A stretch of 64,000 bases of DNA from Rosa chinensis (GCF_002994745.2 NC_037093.1:19231555-19295554), one strand, 5' to 3'. Shown: positions 42,501 to 55,858, counted from the first letter of the stretch. Numbers and translations: made by a program. The notes: generated from the sequence alone by a model not told the origin.

Positions 42501-43688
42501 AGTGGTTTAGTATGATGTTTCCTTCATTCCTGCACTAATGAATTAAATACATCACTCACAGGCCTCTCGGCGGGTGCTTTTGGAACCATCATACTCATTG
42601 CTGGCTGCATACGCATATCAAGGAATAGAGATATATGCATATCGAGGAAAAGAATATTGGTCTTCTTCAAGACAGATGAAAGGGATGAATTTGATATCGA
42701 GGCATTTATAAGAAATCATGGATCCCTGAGTCCAAAGCGGTACCATTATTCAGATCTGAAGGAAATGACGAACTCATTCGAAGATCAGATCGGTAAGGGT
42801 GGATATGGCACAGTATACAAAGGAAAGCTACCCAATGGCCTTGTGGTGGCAGTGAAAATCCTAAGTGAATCGAAGGGCGATGGAGAAGAATTTATCAATG
42901 AAGTTGCTAGCATTGGTAGAACTTCGCATGTCAATATAGTGACTCTTGTGGGATTTTGCTATGAAGGGGAGAAAAGAGCTCTCATATACGAGTGCATGCC
43001 TAATGGATCGTTAGATAAATTCATACATTATAAGCAAGGCTCTTCAGATGAAAGTTGCCGCTTGGAATGGAAAACATTATTTGAAATTGCAGTTGGCATT
43101 GCTCGTGGACTAGAATACTTGCACCGTGGTTGTAACACAAGAATTTTACATTTTGACATAAAGCCACAAAACATTCTTCTGGATAAAGATTTTTGCCCAA
43201 AGATATCTGATTTCGGCCTTGCCAAACTATGCATGACGAAGGAAAGTATTGTATCGATGCTAGGGATGAGAGGAACTGCAGGATACATTGCACCAGAAGT
43301 GTTTAATCGGAACTTTGGAGGAGTATCTCATAAGTCTGATGTTTATAGCTATGGGATGCTAGTTCTTGAAATGGTGGGTGCAAGAAAGAATTTGGATTCA
43401 GAAGGGTCACATACCAGTGAAATGTTTCCACATTACATATATAAAGATCTAGAGCTGGAGAATGAGATTATATGTGGGGAAATAACAGAGGACGAGAGCA
43501 AAATAGCAAGAAAGATGATATTGGTAAGTCTTGGGTGCATTCAGACCAGTCCATCTGATCGACCATCAATGAGCAAAGTGGTAGAGATGTTGGAAGGACC
43601 TCTTCATTCCTTGCCAATTCCACCAAAGCCTCTCTTATTTTCTGAAGAAGCATCTGCATCCATGTCCCAACCATCTGAAACTGGCTAA
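39559..43688 (+). CDS. LRK10L-type receptor-like protein kinase (GUB_WAK ectodomain)
   Basis: Membrane receptor kinase of the LEAF RUST 10-like (LRK10L) group, thought to sense cell-wall or pathogen signals. Exons 39559-40384, 42437-42469 and 42562-43688 join in phase to 661 codons. Residues 1-31 are a signal peptide. About 34-105 is the GUB_WAK_bind domain ([26 protein letters not shown]), and about 170-270 a WAK_assoc cysteine domain ending in CYC. The transmembrane span is about 283-303. The kinase has the GKGGYG loop at 364-369, Lys385 in VAVK, HFD at 483-485 (Phe in place of the RD arginine, so a non-RD kinase), DFG at 503 and APE at 530-532. Intron 1 contains a second, decayed ectodomain exon. 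An alternative end for exon 1 is readthrough to a stop at 40462, giving a secreted ectodomain. Confidence 0.85.
41021..41790 (+). pseudogene. Second LRK10L ectodomain exon, frameshifted
   Basis: Starts with a signal peptide (about [17 protein letters not shown]), then [23 protein letters not shown] and further GUB_WAK_bind features. The frame breaks near 41340 and continues in another frame through the WAK_assoc part ([14 protein letters not shown] near 41700). It breaks again near 41725-41757 before a donor-like GGAGGTGTG at about 41790. It lies between exon 1 and exon 2 of the receptor kinase and is a paralogue of exon 1. No separate kinase follows it. It is a relic of a tandem gene or of an alternative first exon. 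Confidence 0.8.
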
Positions 43689-45425
43689 TAAGCCAATTAC
43701 TTGTATTGGATGTTATCTATAACTAGGAACTGCTGAACTTGTGTTGCAATGGAACAGTTCGTTATTACAAGTGACCTGGTAAACCACTATGCACTTTTTG
43801 TTTGGTATAATTGCCAATGTGTTCCCTGAATTTGGTCGTAATTGTTGATTTGCAACTCGAACTTGCAATTGCGAAAACTAACACCTTTGGCACACATTGT
43901 CATTACACACGCAATTGCAATTTGTGGATCGCCTTATAGTAAGGAATGCATGTATATTTCCCAATTTTCATATCTGGGTCATTGATAGTCCTTGGGCTAT
44001 ATTATGTATTACACTATGATGTGGTCTCTAGTCTACAACCCTTTTTTTTTTTTTTTAAAGGAGAAATGAAAACACTTTTATTACTCAGACTCAAGTACAA
44101 CCAGTAGCATAAGTTACAAGAAGCCAGCCACGATTTGGAAAAACAAGCCCGTAAGTCCCTAGCTAGTAACAATCACTCCAAGCTCCTGGAGTCCATGCAT
44201 ATTGTGTAAGCAGGGTAAAGTCGAATACGGCCATTACTCAAAAAATGAGTCCCCCTACTCCCAAGCCCTAAAGAGCCCTAAGATGAAGCTAGGGCTCATT
44301 ACGAAACCCTAGCTGCCATGGAGACAAGCTGCCAGCAGCCCATACCCCGTCGTCAACGTCTTCATCGCCGCCAGCAACCCTCTCGCCAACAGCACCACCG
44401 TTGCCAACCTCGCCACAGCCGACATCAAAACCACTACCTGGATCGATAAGCCAATCAATCAGCCTCGAAAATGTGTTTGACAGATCTGGATATGTGAAAT
44501 AGCCAAAGTTACCGTCACCTGGCCCTGTTCAGGCGCTGTAGTGATCAAGCACCATGATTTTGGGATAAATTTTTTTTTTTTTTTAAAAAAAAGGGGGAAA
44601 TGGGAATGGAGAAGATGGAGGAGCAGGAAAGAGAATCGGGAATTAGGGAATAAGGGAGAAAGATGAAACATAAAGGGGCTAGGTAGTGGATTGGAGATCC
44701 GATCCGATTAATTGATAAACAATAGACCTGACGACGACCAAACAAGGTTGAAGTGTGTTCTGAATTTTCCTCTAATGTACTTTAATGTGTGGGTTAATGA
44801 TGGTTCTTCTTGGCTATCTCATGTATTACTCTCTGATGTATCTTAATTATTTTCTACATTTTGTAAAAACAAAAAATTTGTCGTACAAATAGAGAATTAT
44901 GACCAAATTCATGGGGCATATTAGGATTCAAGATTTTTTTTTTCTTTAGGTGAAATGGGTGCTGAAACCCTAATTACATCAAAATAGCACGATGTCTAGA
45001 CACTCCAAAATATAGAGAAAGAGCATAATGGGAGTCACCAACCAACATGAACCTGGTGGATATCAGGGACTTGCCCATAGTGTGGTTATGGCGTTGTCAT
45101 CGTCTACTCCTGTGGTGAAGCGAAAAACTCCAGCTCCTATACATGCGACTCTTTTAGTCCCCTAGATCCTATTGTTGGTTAGTTCCACTTCTATTGTTGG
45201 GGACTTGTTGAGTCCCAATCTTGCTTCTTAGGTACTAGTTGCATATGTTGCCACTCACCTGCCATTTGGAGCCATACCCATATAATTCAAGGGAAAATGT
45301 TACTGTCACCATCGATCCAATACCATCAACTATGGGAAAAAGTCTAGGCCTAACCACTTTCCCCAACAAGACTCCTCCCCATTTGGCTAGTTTATAAGAC
45401 CATCTCCAACGGCCAAGGTCTAAAA
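43689..45425 (-). other. Non-coding region with poly-T-headed retroposon fragments
   Basis: Three blocks begin with T runs, at about 44041-44057, 44568-44583 and 44934-44943. The first, read on the minus strand, ends GAGTAATAAAAGTG...CTCC plus poly-A, the form of a LINE or other retroposon 3' end; the others could be similar. No open frame of note and no clear target duplications. The last 50 bases (GACCATCTCCAACGG) resemble a MITE end. Confidence 0.35.
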
Positions 45426-45430
45426 TAGAC
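45426..45430. repeat. Target duplication TAGAC (left) of the Tat element
   Basis: TAGAC at 45426-45430 and 61117-61121 flank the 15.7-kb element exactly. Confidence 0.9.
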
Positions 45431-46394
45431 TGTTTGAACCCAAAATAAGCACTTTGGCATGACAAAGCGTGTCTTGGAGAAATTGAGCCAATGTCAGGGG
45501 TTCAAGCTATATATTGTCAACAAGATCGAAATATATTATTTAAAAGCTAAATAAAGCCTACCTGCAGAATTATGGAAGATTATGCAAGCTGCAAGAAAAG
45601 GCATGCCCATGCGAATATTCATACTCCATTCAATTAAGGAATATGACATGCACATGGGGAAGCATTCAACTATATTTCATGGTGACCAACAGGGAATATG
45701 TCATCATGATTCCATTAGTGCTCAATTGTTAAACTCATCATGATTCCATTAGTGCTTAAGTGCTTAACCCACCATGATTCCATTAGTGCTTAAGTGCTTA
45801 ACCCATCATGATTTGTTTAAGGCCAACCACTATGGCCTGGTAGCCTATATATGGAGGCTACAACGAAGTAACAACACACACAATTCATCAATTAATCTCT
45901 ACGATTATCCAAGCCTCTCCAGAGCAACCTCTCTCCTTCTCTTACCGGTGACCACACTCCAGTCCCAGAATCCTCAGGAGCCGACTGTCAGTGCCACCAA
46001 ACCCTCTGTTAACGTGCTTCGGTCCTAGTCTCCTCGGGAGCTGACTATAGTACCTCGACCACAACGGTTACGGAACCAGCCAAGCAAGGGTAACACCCTC
46101 GCAAACCAGCAAGCTAAAGTCACGCTTTAGCAAGTTCTCCCCACTTCCCAGTGATTTTGGCTATGCTCGATCTATGACGTCGAGTATCGATTGTGTGATT
46201 TTGAAAAAGCTTAGCAAAAGTCCTCACCACGAGGCACAAAGAATCCTGTGACGAGGTTGGTGCTCTCCTCGTCCACAATCGCTCGAAAGAAATCAGGTTA
46301 AGGGACACCCCCCTACAACAGCACCTGAACGGTGCTGGCACGCCCACTCAAAAAAGCGACCGTTGACCATCTACAACAAAACTGGAGCCAAACA
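45431..46394 (+). repeat. 5' LTR of the Tat element
   Basis: It contains a run of related units, each with a CATGATTCCATTAGTGCT core (about 45705-45815), then a TATATATGGAGG TATA-like word near 45847. It is shorter than the 3' LTR because it has fewer of these units. Confidence 0.9.
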
Positions 46395-46397
46395 TTT

Positions 46398-46415
46398 TGG
46401 CACACCCGGTGGGAC
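46398..46415 (+). other. Primer-binding site of the Tat element
   Basis: TGGCACACCCGGTGGGAC begins four bases after the 5' LTR end, in the style of gypsy primer sites (TGGC..CC.GTGGGAC). The matching tRNA was not assigned. Confidence 0.6.
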
Positions 46416-46599
46416 CTACGGCATAGCGTTTCTTCGCGATCGCAGCAATTGGGAAGTTAAGCTCAAACCCTTATCAAAAGGTTTACGCTGCCCGAAACAC
46501 AGGACCTCCAGCTACAAGCCACATTGCCGTGTGAATTGTCATGGTCTTTCTAAAGAGCAAGTAAGTCAAAAATTTGCTCTTAGTTCCCCATCTCCCGAG

Positions 46600-48747
46600 A
46601 TGGCAACCGACGAAGAACGAAACCCGACCGCTACCACCGATTTGGTTAGCGACGAGTGGCAAGCAATGGGTTTCATACCCATCCCCTTTCCGGAGAATGC
46701 GAGCGTGGAACAAAAGCTCGAGGTTTTTCGAAAGAATAATGATTCTTTTTATGAAAAGATGTTTAAAAACCACGCTGAACAAGAATAGACGCATGGGGTC
46801 CTGTCAAGCACGGTCCGGAGACTCGAACAAGAATCGCTGCAAGCACGTGGTAGCATCAGAGATTTGATGCAACTAAGCAAGAGAAACCACGAGCAGCTCA
46901 TGGACCTGATAAGTGCCTAGAGTCAAACCATCGCTTCCGAAGTCGCGACGATTCACAAAGACTGATCCAACGTCGCAACCCAGGTGGCCATGCAGAAGGC
47001 TGACCTCGATCAGGCCAGAGAGGTTCTACATAAAACACTGGGAGATCCTAGCACCATTCTGGGCTCTCTAGGTCAGTCCCCTATATATGGAAAGTATGTA
47101 CCGCCAAATGCTCGAGACAAAGTCATCGGTAGCAGCGCGGCAACCCACATTCCGGCTACAACCACCACGTTGGCCAGGAGTAAGGAAAATATTCTGACGA
47201 TCGGTGAAAAAGTTGATAAGGCACCAACGGTCACGTAGAAAAATGGGACTTTAAATAGCGCCACGGGAATCGACCTTGAGCCTGTCATAGCTGCCCAATA
47301 CGACAGCAATGGATACGAGTGCGTATTCGAAGAATCTCTAGGGGTTGACCAGGCTGGAAGTTCAGTGAAGGTCACAGTGACCGTGAAGAGTCAAACAGCA
47401 GCAGGACTTACGTTGCAGACGTTAGCCCAACCCAAGACGGCTCGTGTAGGTGGCATATCGTGGACTGGTCAAACATCACAGGCGCCACCCTTGATCCGGC
47501 CAGTTGGTGAAACAATATTCCACGTCCCTCCTCCTCCCCCGGATCCCGGGTACATAAGGAGAGAAGAGGTAGAGGAGATGATTAGGGCCGCGAACTAGAG
47601 GCCTAACTTGGAGGAGGCCTATCAAGGGCCTTTCCCACCTCACATTATGCACTCACCTTATCCTAGGGGATATAAGAACATCACGTTCTCTACTTTCTTG
47701 GGAGAGGAAGTCAAAAGTGTCGCGGCCTATTTGGTCAGGTTTCAAGTACAGTGTGGCCAATACTAGAACGATGACAGTCTGAAATGTAAGATCTTAGCCA
47801 CTTCTTTGTCGGGGGCTGTCTTCACCTGGTTCACTAAGCTACAACCAGGATCAGTTGCGAGTTGGCCTGCGATGGAAACGCTGTTCAAGGAAACTTTCGG
47901 GACTATCGAGCCTGAGGTTGATCTGGCTTCACTTACTCAGATGGCTCAGTAGCCAACTGAATCTGCTGTCACATACCTTCAGCGCTTCCAGATACAGAAG
48001 GGGAAGTTAAACGTGATTCTGCCAGAGAAAGAACTGGTGAGGTTGGCAATCAAAGGCTTAGAGCCTCACCAACACAAGAAGCAGCATAGAAGCATGTTTA
48101 ATTCCATGGGGGAACTGATCACAAAAGTAGGAAGTTTCGAGCACTTGCTCAGGGAGATGGACACTATGAAAAACGCCTCGAAAGGAACATACATCCCAGG
48201 GAAACGTCGAACAGTGGCTGCGCTCAGCTGTCAATCAAGTTCCTATGATCCTTACTATAGGTGCGAGGAATCCGGCCTGGTAAAGATTGCAGAGTCCGAG
48301 GAAGATGAAGTAGTAGCACTCGAGCTCACCAGAAAGAAGGCAACAACACTAAAGCAGCTGAAGCTGTGCAAAGAGCCGGTGAAACTCAAGTCGGTGGTCT
48401 TCACCAAACCTGAATTCATAAGTTATACCTATGATGCAAATAAAGCTCATGAGATCTTAGATGAGATGATCGCTGCGAAGATGGTGAAGACCGACTTCGG
48501 GCCATTCCCCAAACCAGATCAGCTTAGGGGAAAGAAATACTGTAAGCTCCACAATTTGTGGAATCATAACACAGCTGACTGTGTCAGGTTGAAGGATCAG
48601 ATCCCGATCTGGTTGAATAATGGTAGCTTACAGGTTGAAGCGCCAGCAACAGCAGCAACACTGGTAGATTTAGATCCTTTCCCAGACACTGGAGTCAACA
48701 TGGTTGACGTAGTTTGGGATACAAAGGATAACAGAGGTAGAGCCTAG
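46600..48747 (+). pseudogene. Tat gag pseudogene
   Basis: Begins MATDEERNPTATTD at 46600 with a coiled-coil-like leader. The retrotransposon gag core lies at about 47690-48100 (FLGEEVKSVAAYL, LATSLSGAVFTWFTKL, VTYLQRFQ). A possible nucleocapsid part with CKLHNLWNHNTADC follows at about 48540. In-frame stops appear at 46786, about 46918, 47596, 47764 and 47950, nearly all TAG where CAG fits the context. It would form the particle shell; this copy cannot. Confidence 0.85.
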
Positions 48748-48773
48748 ATAGTACCATCGGGGGCTTAGAAAAT

Positions 48774-49863
48774 GTGACGGAACAGTTTGTGAATAGGAGA
48801 TCCAAGACGGCTCCACCTATTATTCTACGCTCACGGTGCAAGGAGGAATGTGATATCCAGGCGTTGCATGAAGAGGACGAACGGACTGTTCGCTTTGGCT
48901 CCTTACCACCAATGAAGTTACTAGCACATTCTAGAAGCTTCCAGCCAGGTAGCCCAAGAACGCACGCTGGGTCAGGAACTTCTTCCCCAAAGGATTCTAA
49001 CTTGTTCAAGAAGCTGAAGGTTGCGAGAGAAGGAGAAAGGGCGAACGAACGGCCTGATGTTATGACCAGACCTTATATTCCCCCGGCGCCGAAGTCCTCT
49101 GTCAAAGAAGGAAGATGGTATACACAGAAGAAGGGCAAGGCTGTGGAGATGAGCTCTTTAAGGAAGAGAAAACTCCAGCGGAGGTTTGGAGAAGCAAAAC
49201 GAACCTTGGAAGCGCTGGATCTGGGGTTGATTAAACCATCGCAGTTGGTGAGATCTCCGGAAGAATACCAGAGACAAGTGGAGGCACTGACCTCCAAAAG
49301 GTTCATCGCCCCGCGGGTTTTCCAGTGGCGTCCTGAGATGTCATAACTGGCTTCATAAACCAGTGCTCGCCAGAAGGACATTCAGGAGAAGTCCCTAGCT
49401 CCCGCGAGGCGTGAATCACTGCCAGCTCGTAAAGTTAGTATTTGGTGGAGAATATCTCGCGAAGGAAGAGATAGCGAGCCTTCAATCTTTGACAGGATGG
49501 GGGGGCAAAGACAATCAGTCTGCAATTATGCAGTGGAGGCCTAAGAAGGTTCAAAGCATAGTGGTTATGAACTCAGAAGGGGCTTCATTAGTGAAGTAGA
49601 GGCAGGACTCACCTAATAAGGAATTTACCTCCACGACGGATCAGCAAGAGCAGGTCATGATCAAAAAAGAAGGAAACCCTGGCTGCTTACGTCGCAAGCA
49701 AGTTCGCGGAGGAAGTGAACTTGAGCTCTCCCGCGGCAAAATCAGAAGAAGCAGACATGTTGGACATTACATGTAAATGGTGTATGTCCTATCATCAAAA
49801 TATGGCTTGCCAGTGGCAGCTCAGGAATGCCAAGCAGAGGATGATAAATCATTGGACAAGTGA
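48774..49863 (+). pseudogene. Gag-pol linker region of the Tat element
   Basis: Open stretch 48774-49346, rich in Arg and Lys, followed by broken frames to the protease. Phrases such as ALDLGLIKPSQLV and FGEAKRTLEAL look like retroelement linker sequence. No catalytic motif was recognised. It is judged a continuation of the decayed polyprotein. Confidence 0.5.
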
Positions 49864-50592
49864 ATGTTCGAGATCACCTCAACGACGTCATCTCTCGCAA
49901 AGAAACCCACGCCGAAGGAGGTCAAAGTAGCAGAGGCTGCAGACACTAATGTGAGAGACCAGGACATGGGTTTCAGCAACCCAACGCCAGCAATGGCACA
50001 ACACATGAGGCCATTGTATGTCACCGCCGATGTGAACGACATCAAGGTTAGCAAGATCATGGTAGACACAGGAGCTGTAGTTAACATCTTGACCACCAGA
50101 ACCATGCATCTGCTAGGGATCAAGAAAGAAAAGATCCAATCCACGTCCCTTACGCTAAAGAACTTCGCGGGGACTGTTACCAAAACATTGGGTTTAATTT
50201 TCCTACAAGTCAAGGTGGGTCCAGCAGAAGGGGTTTATGCTTTCTTTGTTACAGATTGCTGTGAGGCATATAGCCCAATTTTGGGCCGCGACTGGATCCA
50301 CATGAGTTATTGTGACCCATCCACCCTTCATCAGGAGCTGATCATATGGGACAGAGTCACGGACAAGGCGGAAATTGTCAAAGCAGACCAGCAACCTTTT
50401 TCGGTGTCCGCCAGCTTCGTGGACGCAAGGTACTACCTAGAACCAATCTCTCCTTTACAAGTCGTTGGTATTGATGATAAGGGCCTCCCCATAGGGGTGA
50501 TGGCCTCTGAATTGGCGCAATGGGGGCTCGCGGTAGAAAAAAATAACCTCGAAAGGCCTGGACATGCAGTGCCATCTCCAAGTTTTAATTAA
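49864..50592 (+). pseudogene. Tat aspartic protease region
   Basis: Contains the retropepsin active site as VDTGAVVN near 50060, followed by the flap-like ILGRDWIH near 50280. This part is open for 242 codons. It processes the gag-pol precursor. The next pol frame starts in a different frame at 50592, so the polyprotein is broken. Confidence 0.85.
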
Positions 50593-51023
50593 TGGATCAC
50601 GACCTCATGGAGGAAGAGGTAGCAGCCTTTTGTTCTTTGTACGATAGATTGTCTTCATATTTGATCGAAAAAGAGGCCTATGCACAAGTAGCGACATTGG
50701 AATACATCGACGAAGAAATCTCCGATCAGGAGGAGGAAGAAGAGCCTATCCGATTGGCTCCAGCAGCATTGGATGATACACAGCAAAAGGTTAGAGATCC
50801 TACAGAAAAGATAAATTTGGGCAGTGATGCGAAGCCAATGGAAGTGGCAATAAGTGCAAAATTAGAGCCTGATGAAAAACAGGGGCTCATCAATTTATTG
50901 CAGGAATATAAGGATTGTTTCGTTGAGAAATATGAAGATATGCCCAGATTATCTCCTGACTTGGTCTGCCATAAACTGCCAACTATCCCAGATCAAAATC
51001 CGGTGAAGTAGGAGTCCAAGCGA

Positions 51024-52389
51024 ATGAACTCAGAAACCCAGGTGTTGGTTAAGGAGGAAGTCGAGAAGATGCATAAGTCAGGAATCATCAAGGTAGCCAA
51101 GTATAATCAATGGCTATCCAATGTTGTTCCAGTTCGAAAGAAGAATGGCAAAATAAGGGTGTGTGTTGACTACAGTGATCTCAATAAGGTCACTCCCAAA
51201 GACATTTCCCCCATGCCGGTAGCAAACATGTTGGTGGACCCAATAGCTGGTCATGAACTTCTCTCCTTTATGGACGGAACTGCCGGTTACCATCAGATTC
51301 CAGTGGCGGAAGAAGATAGACACAAAACTGCTTTTAGAAGCCCAGGTTTCGCTGGAGTTTTTGAATATGTGGTCATGCCTTTTGGTTTGAAGAATGCGGG
51401 AGCCACGTACCAGCGAGCAATGAACCTAATCTTCCATGACATCTTAGGGAAGATTCTAGAGGTTTATATAGATGACGTAGTCATTAAATCCAGGCAGCGG
51501 TGTAATCACATTGCAGATTTGCGAAAAGTTTTTGAACGTATGCGGCGTCACAAGCTAAAGATGAACCCTGCGAAATGTGTGTTTGGGGTTCAAGTAGGTG
51601 ATTTTTGGGGATTCATTGTACATCAGAGAGGCATTGAGGTATCAGAAGATAAAGCTAAAGCAATTATCAACGCCTCGTCGCCACGAACAAAGAAGGAGTT
51701 GCAAAGGTTGTTGGGAAAAATCAATTTCTTACGACGGTTTATTTCCAATTCCGCCGGCAAGATTCAGCCTTTTTCTGCTCTACTAAAGCTACAAGGACAA
51801 ATAGAATTTGTGTGGGAAGTGAAGCATCAAGAGGCCTTTGATAGAATAAAGGCCTACCTAACCAATCCACCAGTTCTCGTTCCTCCGAAACCAAACCAAC
51901 CGCTCAAACTTTACATCTCAGCGGCGGAAGCTTCAATAGGCAGCTTGCTGGCACAAAACGACGAAGCAGGAGTGGAGCATCCCATCTTCTACCTTAGCAA
52001 GACGTTAACAGATTGCGAAACCAGGTACACACCAATGGAAAAGCTATGTTTAATGTTATACTTCTCTGCATGTAAGCTGCGCCACTACATGTTGTCATTT
52101 ACTATATGCATAATTGCTCAGACCGGTCTGGTCAAATATATGTTGTCGCGGCCCATTCTTAGGGGCCGAATTGGCAAATGGGTCTTGGCTCTTTCAGAAT
52201 TTTCTTTACAATATGTCCCTCAAAAGGATGGTGCATGGTCAAGCCATCGCAGGTTTTCTAGCACATCATCCCATGCTAGACGCTCCCGAGCTTCGCGAGC
52301 TAAAGGTCGCGGCAAATTTATGGGGAAAGGCATGTCATATACATTGCTCCGAACCTTTCACCGATGGCCAGGCAGCGGTCATGTTATAG
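51024..52389 (+). pseudogene. Tat reverse transcriptase and first RNase H
   Basis: The 461-codon open stretch has reverse transcriptase motifs VRKKNGKIRVCVDYSDLNK, FMDGTAGYHQI, MPFGLKNAGATYQR and the catalytic YIDDVVIK near 51470. A gypsy RNase H follows (LYISAAEASIGSLLAQ, FYLSKTLTDCETRY). A stop at 51009 precedes the frame, and the expected continuation beyond about 52235 is in another frame. Confidence 0.9.
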
Positions 52390-52692
52390 CCGTGGGTATT
52401 GTACTTTGATGGTTCCCGAACATATACCATGGCCGGAGCAGGAATCGCACTGGAGAATCCGGCTGGAGATCACTTTTGGTACTCATTCCAGTTGGAGTTT
52501 CAATGTACCAATAACCAGGCTGAATATGAGGCCTTAATCATAGGCCTAGAAGTACTGCTAAACATGGGAGTCAGAGACGTACAGATACTTGGGGATTCTC
52601 TCCTGGTCATCAATCAGCTGCCTGAAAAGTTCAGATGCGTTAGCTTCGCGTTGGTCCCTTATTTAGACAGGACACTAGAACTGTTGGACTAG
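52390..52692 (+). pseudogene. Second (archaeal-type) RNase H of the Tat element
   Basis: YFDGSRTYTMAGAGIALE, then NNQAEYEALIIGLEV and ILGDSLLVINQL carry the Asp, Glu and Asp of an archaeal-type RNase H. This acquired domain is a hallmark of the Tat clade. It is open for 97 codons between a TAG at 52387 and one at 52690. Confidence 0.88.
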
Positions 52693-52696
52693 TTTA

Positions 52697-54115
52697 ATGA
52701 CGTGGATCTTGAGCACATTCCTCGCGAATGAGTTGGCCCAATTGGCAACCGGGGTAATGCTGAGATATGGCGTGCGCAAGAGAATCTTGAAAGTAGAGCG
52801 TCGAACGCTTCCTTCTTGGATAGCAAGAAAAGATCCTTCAGACAACACGTCAGTAGCAACTTTGGAGCCCATTGATGTGGATTCGCGCATCCCTTTGATC
52901 AATTATCTCAAACATCCTGATCAGACCGCGGATAGAAAGATTCACTACCTTGCCCTCAACTACTTCCTCAGAAATAATAAGCTGCGTGGAAAAGGAGAAG
53001 ATGGCATAGATTTCAGGTGTGTTTATGGCAGCGAGGCGAAACAGCTCATGCGAGAAGCTCACTCCGGCATATGCGGCGCTCACCAGGCAGGTCCAAAGAT
53101 GCATTGGTTACTCAGACGACATGGATATTTTTGGCCCAGTATCTTGAAGGATTGTATCGCGTTCGCTAAAGGTTGTTTGGACTACCAAGCTCATGGGCCG
53201 GTCCAGCATGTCCCTACTATTCCAATGCAACCCATTATAAAGCCTTGGCCCGCATGAGGATGGGCGCTGGATTTAATTGGGATGATTCACCCACATTCAT
53301 CACTTCAACACAAGTTCATCATCGTCGCAACTAATTTCTTTACAAAGTGGGTTAAAGCAGAACCTTTGAAGGAAACATCTGGTGGCACGTTGTGACAAAT
53401 CCTGTTCAGGAACATCATCTGCAGATTTGGTATCCTAGAAGTTTTTGTTTCGGACCCGGGGGCAGCTTTCATGGGTGGTAAAGTTGATAAAATGGCAAGA
53501 GAATAGGGAATACAGTTTGTCCATTCCAGTCCTTATTATGCTCATTCTAATGGTCAATCGGAGGCCAGCAACAAGATCATCATAAATTTGCTGAAGAAAA
53601 TGTTGGAAACTAATCTGTGACAATGACATGAGACTCTTTGGGCCTACCGCACATCTAAGCAGAATCCCACCGCGACAACACCTTATGCTTTGATGTTTGG
53701 CCATGATGTAGCCCTGCCTTTGGAAGTCAACGTTCAATCATTACAATTTCAAGAGCAACATCATCTCATCAGAGAAGACTACGTTCAGGCTATGTGGCAG
53801 GAACATGAAGACCTTAGCGAAAAGCGCTTGGAGGCTTTAGATAGTTTGGTCATGGAAATGCAATGAGTCGCTCTCTGCTATGACAAGCGGATGCAGGGAA
53901 GGAGTTACAGCGAAGGAGAGTTGGTTTGGAAAGCAGTTCCCCCGCTTGGCGAAAATTTAGATGGTCGCGGCAAATGGACTCCAAGATGGGAAGGCCCGTA
54001 CATCATCTATAAAATCTTAGCGAAAGGAGCTTTTCATCTCAAGGACCTGGCTGGAGATGTCCATCATAACCCTATCAATGGTAGATACCTGAAGAAATAC
54101 TTTCCCAATGTATAG
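52697..54115 (+). pseudogene. Tat integrase
   Basis: Zinc-binding start HSGICGAHQAGPKMHW with downstream Cys pair (53060-53190). The core has WALDLIGMI (53270), VSDPGAAF (53445) and HSNGQSEASNK (53550), giving D, D and E. The C-terminal GKWTPRWEGPYII (53970) ends at a stop after 54112. Stops lie at about 53255, 53393, 53504, 53618, 53628 and 53864, most fitting TGG, CAG or CGA mutated by one transition. It would join element DNA to the genome. Confidence 0.88.
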
Positions 54116-55858
54116 GACTCGGAAGAGTCATAGACAGTTTCTTCGCATAAGACATGGGGGGAAATTCTAGTGTTCCTACACTCGAGAAGCCCATTCATGA
54201 AGGCCTGTTTTTTAGGCCCATAAACGTTTCTTCGCTACACCTAGCAACACTAGGGGGGCAACACTACACTATACTAAGCCGAGTTAGCAGCTTCAGAAAT
54301 TTTTTTGTGCTTTGTCTCTTCTTTTGCAGAGAAAACACCTTAGCGGAAAATAGGGTCGAGGTGTGGATTTTCTCAAAACCTTCATCACGAGGCTCTTTTT
54401 GACGCGGAGCATATTTTAAAAGTTCATATTATTTTCAATATACAACTATGGGGGCCTATATTTGGGGCCTTGCAAAACACAATTATTGGCTCCTCACAGA
54501 TATTTGAATATCAAGATAAGAAAATATTATTGTATTCATAAAGTGGCTTTGCGGCCAAAAGCAGTACATTCATTACAAAGCCAAAGGTGGCCAAAATACA
54601 AAACAGGAATCTTCGAATATCTTCTGAATCTTTCTTCAAATGGAAGTAGTTGAGGAACCAAACATCGGTTTGAGCCATGCCATTATCCCAAGGAGGGGCA
54701 GACTTCAGGGAAGGAAAAAGAAGAGGAACGGAGCACCCGCGCCCCCTTCAAATGGAAGCTGCAGAGGAACCCAACATAGGCTTGGCCAACACCATTATCC
54801 ATGAGAAGGGGAGACTCCAATGAAAGAAAATGGAGCCTCCAAACCCCTCAATTGGAAGCAGCTATAGAATCCAGCGTCTAGTTGAGCCGCGCCATTATCT
54901 TCGAGAGAGGCAGAGAGTGAAGGAACTGAATATCGGCTTGAATCTCAGCACCCCCTTTAGCCTTGGTAACCACCATTAGTTGGACGTGAAGTATGGGAAC
55001 AGCCATTCTGTAGCTTGAACCCATTCCTTCAAAGAGTCCATCCCTCCAAGATTCTGTCAAGAAGAGAGAGGGGGAGAAGGAGGTGATAACCAAAGCCCCT
55101 TCCATCTGGAGGGCACAACACGGGTCGGGTCCATAAGGAAGGAAACAGAGGAGGAAAGACGAACCACAAAGTGGCCTTCCTCCCTCTCCCCGTTTCTCTA
55201 CGCGTGTGGGATTCTAACAAAGATGATCTCGCATGACCGAAGATCCCACAATTGGAGCCCCTTCGCGTTTCTAAACCAATTTGAAGCCTGGCATTTTCCA
55301 TCTAGACTTCCAGAAGGCCGAAACAATGGGTTGCCTAAGATTACGCCATAAGGCCTAACCCAAGCTTGAGATTATGCCATAAAGTCTAAAATTTAGAGGC
55401 TAAGGGCCATTTCTTGAAGGGAAGATTTGTGAAGAAGGAGAAAGAGAAGCAAAGATTGAAAGGCCATTGTTGAGGACCTGAAACTCAGAGGAAGGTTTTT
55501 TGCGTGAACGTTCCCATCCCCAGAATGCATCTATTTATATGAACATGGCATGCAAATCTCCACCCTTGGATGGACAGTCGAAGAGTCAAACTAAGTATCA
55601 GTAGATCTTGATTAAATTGCCCTAAATATCAGAAAAGAATGGATTATTGGCGCGTGGGGGAACCGAACGGTTTTTGAGGAGGTAACTGTTCCATTTTTAA
55701 TATTATCTTCTCACGGTGGAGTTTTCAACAGTTAGTTAATGCGAAGTTAAAGAATCATTAAGAAGATAAAACCAAGAGTTTTGAGTTGGGGCTAGCAAGT
55801 GGATCCAAAAGATAAATATTAGTTAAGAAATAAAGATGTTGTCGGTACTACAAGAAGA

